A DNA stretch of 64,000 bases. Source: Actinoplanes aureus (lineage in GTDB: Bacteria; Actinomycetota; Actinomycetes; Mycobacteriales; Micromonosporaceae). A model generated the notes under the pieces. It saw nothing but the letters and a program-made list of their open reading frames with translations. It searched no databases and was not told the DNA's origin. Positions within the stretch are counted from its first letter, which is position 1. The number at the start of each line of letters is the position of its first letter. Of the stretch, positions 52,760 through 61,145 are shown piece by piece. A program made the translations under genes and the position numbers. The DNA lies in assembly GCF_015704865.1 (NCBI RefSeq), contig NZ_JADQTO010000003.1, positions 372,001-436,000 on the forward strand, in the 5' to 3' direction.

Positions 52760-53914
52760 ATGGGGGAGACCAGACGCTGGCGCGCCGTTGTGGTGGCTGC
52801 TGTCGCCGGCCTGCTGATGCCCGCGACAGCCGTCACCGCGGCGAGCGCGAGCGAGCCCTTGCACCTGGTGGCGCCGACCGGCCCGCACCAGGTCGGCGCC
52901 ACCGAGCTGTATCTGAAGGACACCTCCCGAGCCGACCCGTGGGTTCCCGAGCAGAACGCGCGGGAGCTCATGGTGACGCTCTGGTATCCGACCCGGGCCC
53001 GGCACGGGACCGCGACGGAGTACCTGTCGGCGGGGGAATCGCGGCTGATGGTCGAGGGCAAACGCCTGACCGGCGTCGACCCGGAGATCTTCAGTACGGT
53101 GCGGACGTACGCCTTCGTGGACGCGCCCCCGGCGGGTCGCCGGCACAGTCTCCCGCTGATCGTGTTGTCGCCCGGCTACACCCAGCCCCGGGCCACCCTG
53201 TCGGCGCTGGCCGAGGACCTGGCCAGCCACGGGTACGTGGTGGCCGGCGTCGACCACACCTACGAGACGCACGCGATCACGTTCCCCGATGGCCGCGTCA
53301 CCGGCTGCGCGGCCTGCGAGCAGGACGGCGAACGTCCGTTCTTCGGCAAGCTCTACCAGAGCCGCGCGGCCGACGTCTCGTTTGTCATCGACCGGCTGAC
53401 CGGCCGCGACCCCGCGTGGCGGGGCAGCCGCCTGATCGACGCCTCACGTATCGGCATGTCCGGCCATTCGGCCGGCGGCGCCAGCGCGATCGCGGCGATG
53501 GTGCGTGACCCGCGCATCGACGCCGGCATCGACATGGACGGTACGACCGACACCGGCGGCGACAGCATGATCCCGGCCGCCGGGCTCGCGCGCCCGTTCC
53601 TGCTGTTCGGCTCGCCCGACCACGCATCCGGCGGCCGGGACGCCTGGTGGGACAAGGACTGGGCGGGGATGACGGGATGGAAGCGGTGGATCACGGTGGC
53701 CGGCACCGAGCACGCGTCGTTCACCGACCTGGGGCTCTTCGCCGATCAGCTCGGCATCGACATCGGCGCCACGACCCCGGGGATCCGGGCGACTGAGATC
53801 ACCCGCCGGTACAACCGGGCGATGTTCGACAAGCACCTGCGCCACCGGCCGCAAGCCATCTTGAACGCCGCTTCGCCCCGGTTCCCGGAGGTGGCCATCG
53901 TGGCCCGGTCGTAA
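52760..53914 (+). CDS. Secreted alpha/beta hydrolase (PAF-acetylhydrolase-like)
   Basis: 384 residues with a Sec signal peptide (RAVVVAAVAGLLMPATAVTAASAS). The family is the platelet-activating-factor acetylhydrolase/dienelactone-type lipase group: LMVTLWYPTRARHGTATEYL, LPLIVLSPGYTQPRATLSALAEDLASHGYVVAGVDHTYE, nucleophile elbow GMSGHSAGGASA and the final His in TVAGTEHASFTDL. Likely an exported lipase, esterase or polyester hydrolase. The start ATG has GAAAGGAACG upstream. The next gene has its own regulated promoter. Confidence 0.88.
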   Translation: MGETRRWRAVVVAAVAGLLMPATAVTAASASEPLHLVAPTGPHQVGATELYLKDTSRADPWVPEQNARELMVTLWYPTRARHGTATEYLSAGESRLMVEGKRLTGVDPEIFSTVRTYAFVDAPPAGRRHSLPLIVLSPGYTQPRATLSALAEDLASHGYVVAGVDHTYETHAITFPDGRVTGCAACEQDGERPFFGKLYQSRAADVSFVIDRLTGRDPAWRGSRLIDASRIGMSGHSAGGASAIAAMVRDPRIDAGIDMDGTTDTGGDSMIPAAGLARPFLLFGSPDHASGGRDAWWDKDWAGMTGWKRWITVAGTEHASFTDLGLFADQLGIDIGATTPGIRATEITRRYNRAMFDKHLRHRPQAILNAASPRFPEVAIVARS

Positions 53915-53933
53915 GACCCGCGTGCGGCGCCTA

Positions 53934-53962
53934 TTGACAGTGTGGGAGCGCTCCCGTTCGAT
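53934..53962 (+). promoter_or_regulatory. Promoter with CebR-like operator
   Basis: GGGAGCGCTCCC (53944-53955) is a perfect palindrome; with its flanks it reads TGGGAGCGCTCCCG, 13 of 14 bases of the CebR operator TGGGAGCGCTCCCA known from streptomycetes. It lies directly after TTGACA (53934-53939), where a bound repressor would block a promoter with a -10 near 53957-53963. CebR is a LacI-family repressor released by cello-oligosaccharides. Confidence 0.75.
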
Positions 53963-53993
53963 ATGCATCAATGCCCCGGCGAAAGGACGCCCC

Positions 53994-55478
53994 GTGAGCC
54001 CATCGCTTCGCCGTCGTGGCGCCGTCCTGCTCATCACCGCGGTGGCCGCGGTCGCCGGCACCGCCGTGCCGGCGTCCGCGGCCCCCTCCGGTCCGGCCAC
54101 GCCGGTCACCCTCTGGGCCAGCACGCTCGGCACCGGCATCTCGCTCACCTGGGAACAGCCGCGCTCCGGTTCCCCGGCGACCTCCTTCCGCGTGTACGAG
54201 AACGACTCCGTGGTGGCACGCGTCAGCACCACCGCCGCCCATCTCGAGGTGCCGTTCGGGTCGTCGCACACCTACACCGTGGCGGCGGTCGACCACCGCG
54301 GCCGGGAGTCGGCGCGCACCGCACCGGCCTCCGGGCGGTCCTGGCTGTACGGCTACAACCCGGAGTGCATGCCGGTCTCCGGGGTACCGATCACGGTCAC
54401 CGAGGTCACCGCGACGGCGATCAGCGTCTCCTGGTCGCGGCACTCGCTCGGTGGTGACCTGGAGTTGCGGGTCGACGGCCAGAGCCTCGGCTGGACCTCC
54501 TCGACCGGTGCCCGGGTCGGCGGCCTGGCTCCCGGAACGGACCACCACGTCGTGCTCTACCGCCTGAACCGCTGCCACACGGGCGGCGGCGGTGTCGTCC
54601 CGGTGGCGTCGACCACCGTCACGACGGCCGCGGGCGGTGCCACGCCGCCGCAGGCACCCTCCGGCCTGACCGTGACCGGCCGGACCGACTCCACCATCGG
54701 CCTGGCCTGGACAGCGCCGCCGGGACCGCGACCGGCCCGCTATGCGGTGTACGACGGTGCGACGCTCGTCGCCGTTACCTCCACGACGACCGTCACCGTG
54801 GATCGCCTCCACCACGCCACCTGGCACCGGTTCACGGTCGCGGCACTGGACGCGGCGGGCAACGAGTCCGCGCACAGCGCCGCCGCCACGGCCGGCACCG
54901 AGACCTGCCTGAGCGAGCCGCCCCGGCCGGTGGCCCTGACCGCTACCGCCGTGTCGTCCAGCTCGGTGCGATTGTCCTGGACTCTGGAGGCGGCGGCGAC
55001 GTCGTACACCGTCTTCGACCGGGGCGTCGCGGTCGCGACCACGCGTTACCCGCAGGTGGTTCTGACCGGGCTGCCGCCGGCGTCGGAGCACGCGTACCGG
55101 GTCGTCGCCACGCTCGCGCAGGGATGCGGTGAGAGCCCGCGCAGCCGGCGCGCCGAGATCACCACCCCCGGCGGCCCGGCCGCCCGCCCGGCGGCGCCCG
55201 CCACCCTCGCCGTCACCGGCAACGTTCCCGGGTCCTGGCCGTCCGGAGCGCAGCTGACGCTGACCTGGTCCGCCTCGGCCGGCGGCGAGCAGCCGGCCGG
55301 CTACCGGGTGTACGAGGGCGCCGCGGTCGTCGGCGAGACCGGTGGCACGTCGCTGACCCTGCCGGTGGGCGCGGCCACCACCCACGAGTACGTAGTGGTC
55401 GCCGTGGACGCGGCGGGCAACGAGTCGGCGCCGAGCCCGCGGGTCACGGTGCAGGCCATGTACATGCCGCCGCCCTGA
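53994..55478 (+). CDS. Secreted protein of five fibronectin type III domains
   Basis: 494 residues. A signal peptide (RRRGAVLLITAVAAVAGTAVPASAA) is followed by about five FnIII-like domains (roughly residues 35-115, 120-225, 228-315, 320-405, 410-490). Each has the pattern 'G-hydrophobic-x-L-x-W ... Y-x-V-Y-x ... V-A-A-V-D/T-x-A-G-N-E-S' (for example ISLTWEQPRSGSPATSFRVYEND, LAWTAPPGPRPARYAVYDGAT, YVVVAVDAAGNESAPS). No catalytic domain is present, so it may be a surface or adhesive protein or a spacer in a cellulolytic system. GTG 53994 with GAAAGG eight bases upstream is the start. The CebR-like operator suggests induction by cellulose breakdown products. Confidence 0.88.
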   Translation: MSPSLRRRGAVLLITAVAAVAGTAVPASAAPSGPATPVTLWASTLGTGISLTWEQPRSGSPATSFRVYENDSVVARVSTTAAHLEVPFGSSHTYTVAAVDHRGRESARTAPASGRSWLYGYNPECMPVSGVPITVTEVTATAISVSWSRHSLGGDLELRVDGQSLGWTSSTGARVGGLAPGTDHHVVLYRLNRCHTGGGGVVPVASTTVTTAAGGATPPQAPSGLTVTGRTDSTIGLAWTAPPGPRPARYAVYDGATLVAVTSTTTVTVDRLHHATWHRFTVAALDAAGNESAHSAAATAGTETCLSEPPRPVALTATAVSSSSVRLSWTLEAAATSYTVFDRGVAVATTRYPQVVLTGLPPASEHAYRVVATLAQGCGESPRSRRAEITTPGGPAARPAAPATLAVTGNVPGSWPSGAQLTLTWSASAGGEQPAGYRVYEGAAVVGETGGTSLTLPVGAATTHEYVVVAVDAAGNESAPSPRVTVQAMYMPPP

Positions 55479-55486
55479 CCTCCCGG

Positions 55487-56176
55487 TCAGCACGCATCGG
55501 CGCAATCCGGTCCGCAGCCGCAGCCCTCACGCCCGCTGTCCGCGACGGGCACCGCGCAGTCGTCGCACTGCTCGCCGCGCCACGCCTGGACGCCTTCGCG
55601 AGCGGCGACGGCGGCGATGACCAGCGCGGCCACCGGGTCGGCCCACCACCAGCCGAGCGTGGCGTTGAGCAGCAGGCCGGCCAGGACGATCGCGGACAGG
55701 TACGTGCACAGCAGGGTCTGCGTGGAGTCGGCGACCACGGTGGCCGACCCGAGTTCCCGGCCGGTGCGCCGTTTCGCCCACACCAGCAGCGGCATCACCA
55801 CGACCGAGGTGGCCGCGACGGCGATCCCGGCCAGGGACGTGCCGGCTTCCTCCGCGCCCAGCAGCGAGCGCAGCGCGTCGAAAGTGACCCAGGCGGCCAG
55901 GGCGAAGAACGACACGGCGATCAGGCGCAGCGCCAGGCGCTCCCGGGTCTCCGGCATGCGGGACCGGAACTGCCAGATCACCACCAGGGCACTGGACACC
56001 TCGACGAAGGAGTCCAGTCCGAAGCCGAGCAGCGCGGCCGAGGACGCCGCGCCGGCGGTGACCGCGACGGCGCCTTCGAGCAGGTTGTATCCGGCGGTCG
56101 CGTACGCCAGGCGCAGGCTGCGCCGGTTGAGTTGCGCGCGCCGCCGGGGCGACAGCAGGGCAGCCGGGCTGCTCAT
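55487..56176 (-). CDS. Cation diffusion facilitator with Cys-rich tail
   Basis: 229-residue metal/proton antiporter with six hydrophobic helices. CDF motifs are ALLGFGLDSFVEVSSALVVIWQFRSR (helix 2, metal-site Asp) and SATVVADSTQTLLCTYLSAIVLAGLLLN and WWWADPVAALVIAAVAAREG (helices 5-6, with metal-site Asp). The usual cytoplasmic C-terminal domain is replaced by a short tail with seven Cys in about 28 residues (C-D-D-C, then C-G-C, C and final C), probably a metal-binding sink. Its start overlaps the regulator gene by four bases, so it is the effector of that cadmium/lead-type sensor. Confidence 0.88.
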   Translation of the reverse strand: MSSPAALLSPRRRAQLNRRSLRLAYATAGYNLLEGAVAVTAGAASSAALLGFGLDSFVEVSSALVVIWQFRSRMPETRERLALRLIAVSFFALAAWVTFDALRSLLGAEEAGTSLAGIAVAATSVVVMPLLVWAKRRTGRELGSATVVADSTQTLLCTYLSAIVLAGLLLNATLGWWWADPVAALVIAAVAAREGVQAWRGEQCDDCAVPVADSGREGCGCGPDCADAC

Positions 56177-56550
56177 CGGCTCATCGCCTCGCGCGGCGGG
56201 GACGGGCGGCCGGTGGGGCAGAGCGCCACGGCGGCGCCGGTCGCGGCGAGCAGCCCTTCGGCGGCGGCCAGCAGGTCGAGCAGCTCGGGGCGGGTAAGCG
56301 CGTAGAACGACTGCCGGCCCTCGGCGCGGTAGTCGACCAGCCCGCAGTCGCGCAGGCAGGCCAGGTGCTTGGACACGGTGGACTGCGCCAGGCCCAGCTC
56401 GCTGGTCAGGTCGACGACCCGGGCCTCGCCGGCGGCGAGGCGCTGCACGATCCTCAGCCGGGTCTCATCCCCGAGGGAACGGAACAGCGCCACGGCCGGT
56501 GTCATCCCGGCCGCGACCGCGGCGTTCACGCAGCCATCATTCATCGCCAT
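56173..56550 (-). CDS. cmtR: ArsR-family metal sensor, CmtR-like
   Basis: 125-residue repressor with a winged helix: VALFRSLGDETRLRIVQRLAAGEARVVDLTSELGLAQSTVSKHLACLRDCGLVDYRAEGRQSFYAL. The Cys pair in the recognition helix (ACLRDCGLV, Cys65 and Cys69) plus a C-terminal Cys111 match CmtR, the cadmium/lead sensor of mycobacteria, whose ligands are Cys57, Cys61 and Cys102. It precedes and overlaps the CDF exporter gene, so it very likely represses that operon. Two ATGATAG/ATGATTG repeats with the TCGTGATGAT motif lie in the 60 bases upstream and may be the operator. The ATG at 56544 is an alternative start. Confidence 0.9.
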   Translation of the reverse strand: MAMNDGCVNAAVAAGMTPAVALFRSLGDETRLRIVQRLAAGEARVVDLTSELGLAQSTVSKHLACLRDCGLVDYRAEGRQSFYALTRPELLDLLAAAEGLLAATGAAVALCPTGRPSPPREAMSR

Positions 56551-56664
56551 CCGGTGATGATAGTCCTCAGTCGTGATGATTGCTGTCACGGGGCGCCTCC
56601 CTCCCGGCAGGTCTGCTGGCGGTCCCGGTCTCAACCCGCGCGGCGGCGAGCCGATGAGATCACT

Positions 56665-58974
56665 GTGAAGACGGCGCCGGTCACCTCGCCGATCGCCGCC
56701 GCGGCCGTGCCGCCGTGGCGGCCGACCCGCGGCCTCGTGGTCGCCAGCGGCCTGGTCGTGATCGCGGTGATCTGGTTCGCGATCGGCCTGGTCCGCGACA
56801 CGCCCCCGGTGCTCGGCTGGCTGCCCCTGCTGATCTCGGTGCCGATCGCGGTGGTCGCCTCCTGGCGAGCCGCGGGCGGGGGCCGGACGCTGTGGCGGTA
56901 CGTGTCCGCCGGCATCCTGCTGATCGGCCTGGGTGCCGTCCTGAACGGATTCGACTACCTCAGCGGCCGGCAGCAGGGCCAGCACATCAGCGGCCTCACC
57001 GCGGCCGTGTACACCTCCGGCCTGGTGGCCATCCTGCTCGGCCTGCTGCGTATCCCGGGCGCCCGCCGATCACGGATCGAGTGGCTGCGCTTCGGCCTGG
57101 ACATCGCCACGGTGATCGTCACCGTGCTGACCCTGTGCTGGCACCTGGTCTACCACCGCTGGGAGAGCTGGCTCAGCGACAGCGTCAGCGGTGCGGTCAC
57201 CGTGCTGATCGTCGTGGTCGCCGGCTTCATCTGTGTCTTCGCGTTCGTCAAGGTGGCCTTCACCGGCACCGGCCCGATCGACCGGCGGGCGCTGCACCTG
57301 CTGGTGCTGACCGGAGCGGTCGGGGCGGGCGGCGGGGCGCTGGCGCCGCTGGTCGCCTCCCGCCCGTACCTCAACACCGCGCACGTGCTGCTGCCGGCGG
57401 TCTCCCTGTGCGTGTGCCTGGCCGCCGACCGGCAGCTGCGCGCCGCCCGGGCCGGCCGGCCCGCGCCCCGCCCGCTATCGCGGCGCCCGAGCGTGATGCC
57501 GTATGCGGCGGTCGTCGCCACCGGCGGCCTGCTGCTTTACAGCACCGTTCGGCACACCGCCGACCTGGTGGCGATCGCCGTGGGCGCCGTCACCGTGACC
57601 CTGCTGGTCGCGGCACGCCAGCTCGTGGCCCTGCGGGACAACGCGCTGCTGCTCGAGGACCTCGACGCCCGGCAGCGCGAACTGGCGCACCAGGCGACCC
57701 ACGACGCCCTGACCGGCCTGCCGAACCGTACCGTGCTGGTCCGGGAGATCACCGCCGCGCTGGCGGCCGATCCGGCCGCGGTGAGCGTCGCCCTGATCGA
57801 CCTCGACGACTTCAAGGAGATCAACGACGACCTCGGGCACGCCGTCGGCGACGCCCTGCTGATCGCCGTCGCCGACCGGATCGCGGCGCAACTGTCCGCC
57901 GGCGCCATGGTCGCCCGGCTCGGCGGCGACGAGTACGCGCTGCTGCTGCGACACGGCGACCACGACGCGAGCCTGAAGACGATCGCCGCCCAGCTGAGCC
58001 GGCCGGTGCACGCCGCCGGGCACGACCTCGTCGTGGAGGCCAGCTTCGGCCTGGCCCCGGCCCGTGCCGACGACACCGCCGACGAACTGCTGCGACGCGC
58101 CGACGTGGCGATGTACGAGGCGAAAGGCCAGGGCAAGGGCCGCCGGGTCGCCTACACCGCGGAGATGGACCAGCGCACCGCCGAACAGTCCCGGCTCGCC
58201 GCCGACCTGCGCGCCGCGCTCGACACCGACCAGCTGCGACTGCTCTACCAGCCGATCGTGTCGATGCCGGGCGGCGAACTGTACGGGGTGGAGGCGCTGG
58301 TCCGCTGGACCCACCCGGAGCGCGGCCCGATCAGTCCCGGCGCGTTCATCCCGATCGCCGAACGCACCGGCCAGATCGTGCCGCTCGGCGCCTGGATCCT
58401 GGAGCAAGCCTGCCGGCAGGCCGCCACCTGGCTCGACGAGCTGGGCGACGCCGCTCCGCGTACGGTCACCGTCAACGTGTCGGCCCGGCAGCTGCGCGAA
58501 GCCGGTTTCGCCGGCGAGGTCGACGCGGTACTGCGCCGCACCGGCCTGCCGCCGCACGTGCTGACCGTCGAGGTCACCGAGACCGCCGTGTTCGACGGCG
58601 GAGCGGCGCTGGCCGAGCTGCGGGCGATCGCCGCCCTCGGCGTCAGCATCGCGCTCGACGACTTCGGTACGGGGCACTCGTCGCTGGGCCTGCTGCGCAG
58701 CTGCCCCGCCGACATCCTCAAGGTCGACAAGTCGTTCATCGACGACATCACCGAAGGCGGCCAGCACGCGGTCGTGGTGGCGGCCCTGATCGGCATCTGC
58801 GACGGGCTGCGGCTGCGCGCCGTCGCCGAGGGTGTGGAGACCGCCGAGCAGGCCGCCGAGCTGCACCGCCTCGGATACCGGTTCGCCCAGGGCTTCCACT
58901 TCGCGCGCCCGATGCCCGCTGACGCGATCGCCGCCTACCGCCCGCCGGTCGTTTCCCGTATGGCCGCTATTTGA
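56665..58974 (+). CDS. GGDEF-EAL cyclic-di-GMP protein with membrane sensor
   Basis: 769 residues. About nine hydrophobic helices (to about residue 320) form a membrane sensor. A GGDEF domain follows (about 345-500) with QATHDALTGLPNRTVLVREI and RLGGDEYALLLRHGD, so the signature reads GGDEY rather than GGDEF; the EAL domain (about 515-760) has GVEALVRW, NVSARQL, LDDFGTGHSSLG and VAEGVETAEQ, all intact. Phosphodiesterase activity is therefore likely; cyclase activity is less certain because of the Phe to Tyr change. No Walker-type input domain other than the membrane part. The GTG start at 56665 is a choice; no ATG start is nearby in frame. Confidence 0.88.
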   Translation: MKTAPVTSPIAAAAVPPWRPTRGLVVASGLVVIAVIWFAIGLVRDTPPVLGWLPLLISVPIAVVASWRAAGGGRTLWRYVSAGILLIGLGAVLNGFDYLSGRQQGQHISGLTAAVYTSGLVAILLGLLRIPGARRSRIEWLRFGLDIATVIVTVLTLCWHLVYHRWESWLSDSVSGAVTVLIVVVAGFICVFAFVKVAFTGTGPIDRRALHLLVLTGAVGAGGGALAPLVASRPYLNTAHVLLPAVSLCVCLAADRQLRAARAGRPAPRPLSRRPSVMPYAAVVATGGLLLYSTVRHTADLVAIAVGAVTVTLLVAARQLVALRDNALLLEDLDARQRELAHQATHDALTGLPNRTVLVREITAALAADPAAVSVALIDLDDFKEINDDLGHAVGDALLIAVADRIAAQLSAGAMVARLGGDEYALLLRHGDHDASLKTIAAQLSRPVHAAGHDLVVEASFGLAPARADDTADELLRRADVAMYEAKGQGKGRRVAYTAEMDQRTAEQSRLAADLRAALDTDQLRLLYQPIVSMPGGELYGVEALVRWTHPERGPISPGAFIPIAERTGQIVPLGAWILEQACRQAATWLDELGDAAPRTVTVNVSARQLREAGFAGEVDAVLRRTGLPPHVLTVEVTETAVFDGGAALAELRAIAALGVSIALDDFGTGHSSLGLLRSCPADILKVDKSFIDDITEGGQHAVVVAALIGICDGLRLRAVAEGVETAEQAAELHRLGYRFAQGFHFARPMPADAIAAYRPPVVSRMAAI

Positions 58975-58987
58975 TGTAGTCACCGTC

Positions 58988-59836
58988 GTGGACTCATTGC
59001 GGGTGCTGACGATGAATCTCTGGAACCGGCACGGAGCCTGGCAGCGGCGCCGATCGATTCTCGCCGACGGGCTGCGCCGGCTCGCGCCGGATGTGGTGGC
59101 CTTCCAGGAGGCCGTCGTGGCCGACGGATACGACCAGGTCAGCGACCTGCTCGGGCCCGGGTACCAGGTGGCGCACCAGACCGGCCGGGAGGCGGACGGC
59201 TCCGGCTGTTCGATCGCGAGCCGGTGGCCGCTGGACCGGCACGAGGAGGTGCACCTACGGGTGACGCCACGGGTCGATCCGGCTGAGCTGGCGGGGCGAC
59301 TGGCACTGGTGGAGATCGCCGTTCCGGCACCGATCGGACCGCTGCTGGTGGCACACCACAAGCCGTCGGGCTGGCTCGGCTACGAACGGGAGCGGGAGCT
59401 GCAGGCGGTCGCCGCGGCCCGGCGGATCGAGCAGCGCCGGGGTGACCGCGACGCGCATGTGGTGCTGCTCGGGGATTTCGACGCGGAGCCGGACAGTGCC
59501 AGCATGCGGTTCTGGTCCGGCCGCCAGTCGCTGGACGGATTCAGCGTGGCGTACCGCGATGCCTGGGCCGCGATCCGGCCCACCGGGCCCGGTCACACGT
59601 TCTCACCCGACAACCCGCTGGTGACCGGCGGAAACTGGCCGTTGGAGCTGGGCCGGCGGATCGACTACGTCCTCGTTCGCTGCGACCGGCACGGACCCAC
59701 GCTGCGGGTCACCGGCTGCCGGCGCGTGTTCGACCAGCCGGTGGACGGAGTGTGGGCGAGCGACCACTTCGGCGTCGTTGCCGACCTCGCGGCGGTGCCC
59801 GGCGATCAGTCACGCTCCCGTACCCGGAGGGCGTAG
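58988..59836 (+). CDS. Endonuclease/exonuclease/phosphatase family protein
   Basis: 282-residue cytoplasmic EEP-fold enzyme. Metal and catalytic motifs are LRVLTMNLWNRHGAWQRRR (Asn), VVAFQEAVV (Glu), VVLLGDFDAEPDS (Asp/Asn), and the end ASDHFGVVADL (Asp-His). The family covers nucleases, sphingomyelinases and inositol phosphatases; the substrate is open. It starts 13 bases after the GGDEF-EAL gene and may share its transcript. Its 3' end overlaps the GGCT-like gene on the other strand by 31 bases. Confidence 0.87.
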   Translation: MDSLRVLTMNLWNRHGAWQRRRSILADGLRRLAPDVVAFQEAVVADGYDQVSDLLGPGYQVAHQTGREADGSGCSIASRWPLDRHEEVHLRVTPRVDPAELAGRLALVEIAVPAPIGPLLVAHHKPSGWLGYERERELQAVAAARRIEQRRGDRDAHVVLLGDFDAEPDSASMRFWSGRQSLDGFSVAYRDAWAAIRPTGPGHTFSPDNPLVTGGNWPLELGRRIDYVLVRCDRHGPTLRVTGCRRVFDQPVDGVWASDHFGVVADLAAVPGDQSRSRTRRA

Positions 59837-60180
59837 ATCGACGCCTCCAGGTCACCGGCGGAGCTGTGCACGATCGCTGTGACGCGCTGATAGCCCGGTC
59901 CCTCGAAGCGGTCGAGCCGTGACCAGTGAGCCGGCAGATCAGGCGATTCGAAGACGTGAACGTCGATGGCGGTCCCGCCGGCATCGAGAACGAGTGCCGG
60001 GTAGCCGAGGTCGGTGCCCCAGCCGGCGTCAACCAGCCTCCCGTAGACCTGCCCCTCGAACCAGCGGCCTTCCAGCCCGTCGAGTTGATGATGGTTCGGC
60101 CGTCCCGGAGCCAGGGTTCCGTACGAAGCCAGGCGGAACAGAGCCGCCGCGCCGGTTCGAGGTTCGCTCTCGTGGTCCAT
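59806..60180 (-). CDS. Gamma-glutamylcyclotransferase (AIG2-like) family protein
   Basis: 124 residues of the GGCT/AIG2 fold: LASYGTLAPGRPNHHQLDGLEGRWFEGQVYGRLVDAGWGTDLGYPALVLD and the closing acidic motif SRLDRFEGPGYQRVTAIV, which holds the catalytic Glu (ExxGxxY). Related enzymes release pyroglutamate from gamma-glutamyl amines; the real substrate is unknown. ATG 60180 was chosen; the upstream frame extension loses family similarity. The ORF region upstream may hold a small membrane gene. Confidence 0.83.
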   Translation of the reverse strand: MDHESEPRTGAAALFRLASYGTLAPGRPNHHQLDGLEGRWFEGQVYGRLVDAGWGTDLGYPALVLDAGGTAIDVHVFESPDLPAHWSRLDRFEGPGYQRVTAIVHSSAGDLEASIYALRVRERD

Positions 60181-60451
60181 CGTCGCCTCCGTCGTGGTCG
60201 GTTGCCGTGGCTTTCGGGACTCGCCGCCACGTGAACGTTGCCATGCCCAGGCACGCGAGCAGCCCGAGCCCGACGGCGGCGACGCCGAGCATCGGTGTGG
60301 TGAGCGCGACGACCAGGCAGAAGGCGAGATAGCAGGGCAGGCTGCGGACCAGGCCACCGAGCGTGTGGACCCCTGCGGTCGCGCCGTCACGGGCGACGGC
60401 GACCACAGTCAGCCGTGGTCGAAAGCGCGCTACGAGATGCAGCCGCCGCAA
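60029..60451 (-). CDS. Possible small membrane protein, overlapping
   Basis: 140-codon frame on the same strand as the GGCT-like gene but in another frame, overlapping its 5' half. Residues 1-70 look like a real membrane protein (basic start MRRLHLVARFRPRL, then helices SLPCYLAFCLVVALTT and MLGVAAVGLGLLACLGMATFTW) but from about residue 75 it runs antisense-like inside the GGCT gene. It could be a short two-helix protein with an overlapping tail, or a decayed gene. Weakly supported. Confidence 0.3.
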   Translation of the reverse strand: MRRLHLVARFRPRLTVVAVARDGATAGVHTLGGLVRSLPCYLAFCLVVALTTPMLGVAAVGLGLLACLGMATFTWRRVPKATATDHDGGDDGPRERTSNRRGGSVPPGFVRNPGSGTAEPSSTRRAGRPLVRGAGLREAG

Positions 60452-60488
60452 TCGCGCGCAATCGCCCGGACATCGCGACCCTGGCCGG

Positions 60489-61145
60489 TCAGGCGATGCG
60501 GTAGCCGACGCCGGGGAGGGTGATGATCGCCGCCGGCTCGCCGAGTTTGCGGCGCAGCCGTCCCACCGTCACCGTGACCGTGTTGGTGAACGGGTCGGCG
60601 TTCTCGTCCCACACCTGTTCGAGCAGGGCCTCGCTGCTCAGGTATCCGGGCGCCGCGCGCATCAGGGCCTCCAGCACCGCGAACTCCTTGACCGACAGGT
60701 TCAGCCGGGCACCCGACCGGTTCGCGGTACGCCGGATCGGGTCGAGCTCCAGGGCACCGGCGACGAGCGTACGGGGGTGGGCCGCGGGCCGGCGGCGGGC
60801 CAGGGACCGGACGCGCAGCACCAGCTCGGGGAAGTGGAACGGCTTCGCGAGGTAGTCGTCGGCGCCGAGCGTGAGGCCGCGTACCCGGTCGTCGGCGGAA
60901 CCGGCGGCGGTCAGCATGAGCACCATCGCCCGCTCCGGCCGGCTGGTGATCATCTCGCAGAGGACGTCACCGTTCAGGCCGGGCAGGTCCCGGTCGAGGA
61001 CCACCACGTCGTACGCGTTCACGTCGAGTTTCGCGGCCGCCGCCAGCCCGTCGAGCGCCACGTCGACCGCCATGCCCTGGTCGCGCAGCCCCTCGGCGAC
61101 CACCTCGGCGAGTGCGGCCGCGTCCTCCACCACCAGCACCCTCAC
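60489..61145 (-). CDS. OmpR-family response regulator
   Basis: 218 residues. Receiver domain 1-115 with acidic pocket Glu7/Asp8 and phospho-acceptor Asp51 (VVVLDRDLPGLNG), signalling residues Thr (MLTAAGS) and Lys (YLAKPF). Winged-helix DNA-binding domain 125-218 (ELDPIRRTANRSGARLNLSVKEFAVLEALMRAAPGYLSSEALLEQVWDENADPFTNTVTVTVGRLRRKLGEPAAIITLPGVGYRI). Start GTG 61145 overlaps the kinase stop by four bases (GTGA). The pair is divergent from an ABC exporter, the usual setting for regulators of antimicrobial-peptide or lipid-stress exporters. Confidence 0.93.
   Translation of the reverse strand: MRVLVVEDAAALAEVVAEGLRDQGMAVDVALDGLAAAAKLDVNAYDVVVLDRDLPGLNGDVLCEMITSRPERAMVLMLTAAGSADDRVRGLTLGADDYLAKPFHFPELVLRVRSLARRRPAAHPRTLVAGALELDPIRRTANRSGARLNLSVKEFAVLEALMRAAPGYLSSEALLEQVWDENADPFTNTVTVTVGRLRRKLGEPAAIITLPGVGYRIA

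Noticed and set aside
56365..56664. In-frame upstream extension of the GGDEF-EAL gene
   Set aside because: It is antisense to the cmtR-like gene and adds no domain. The GTG at 56665 precedes the first membrane helix.
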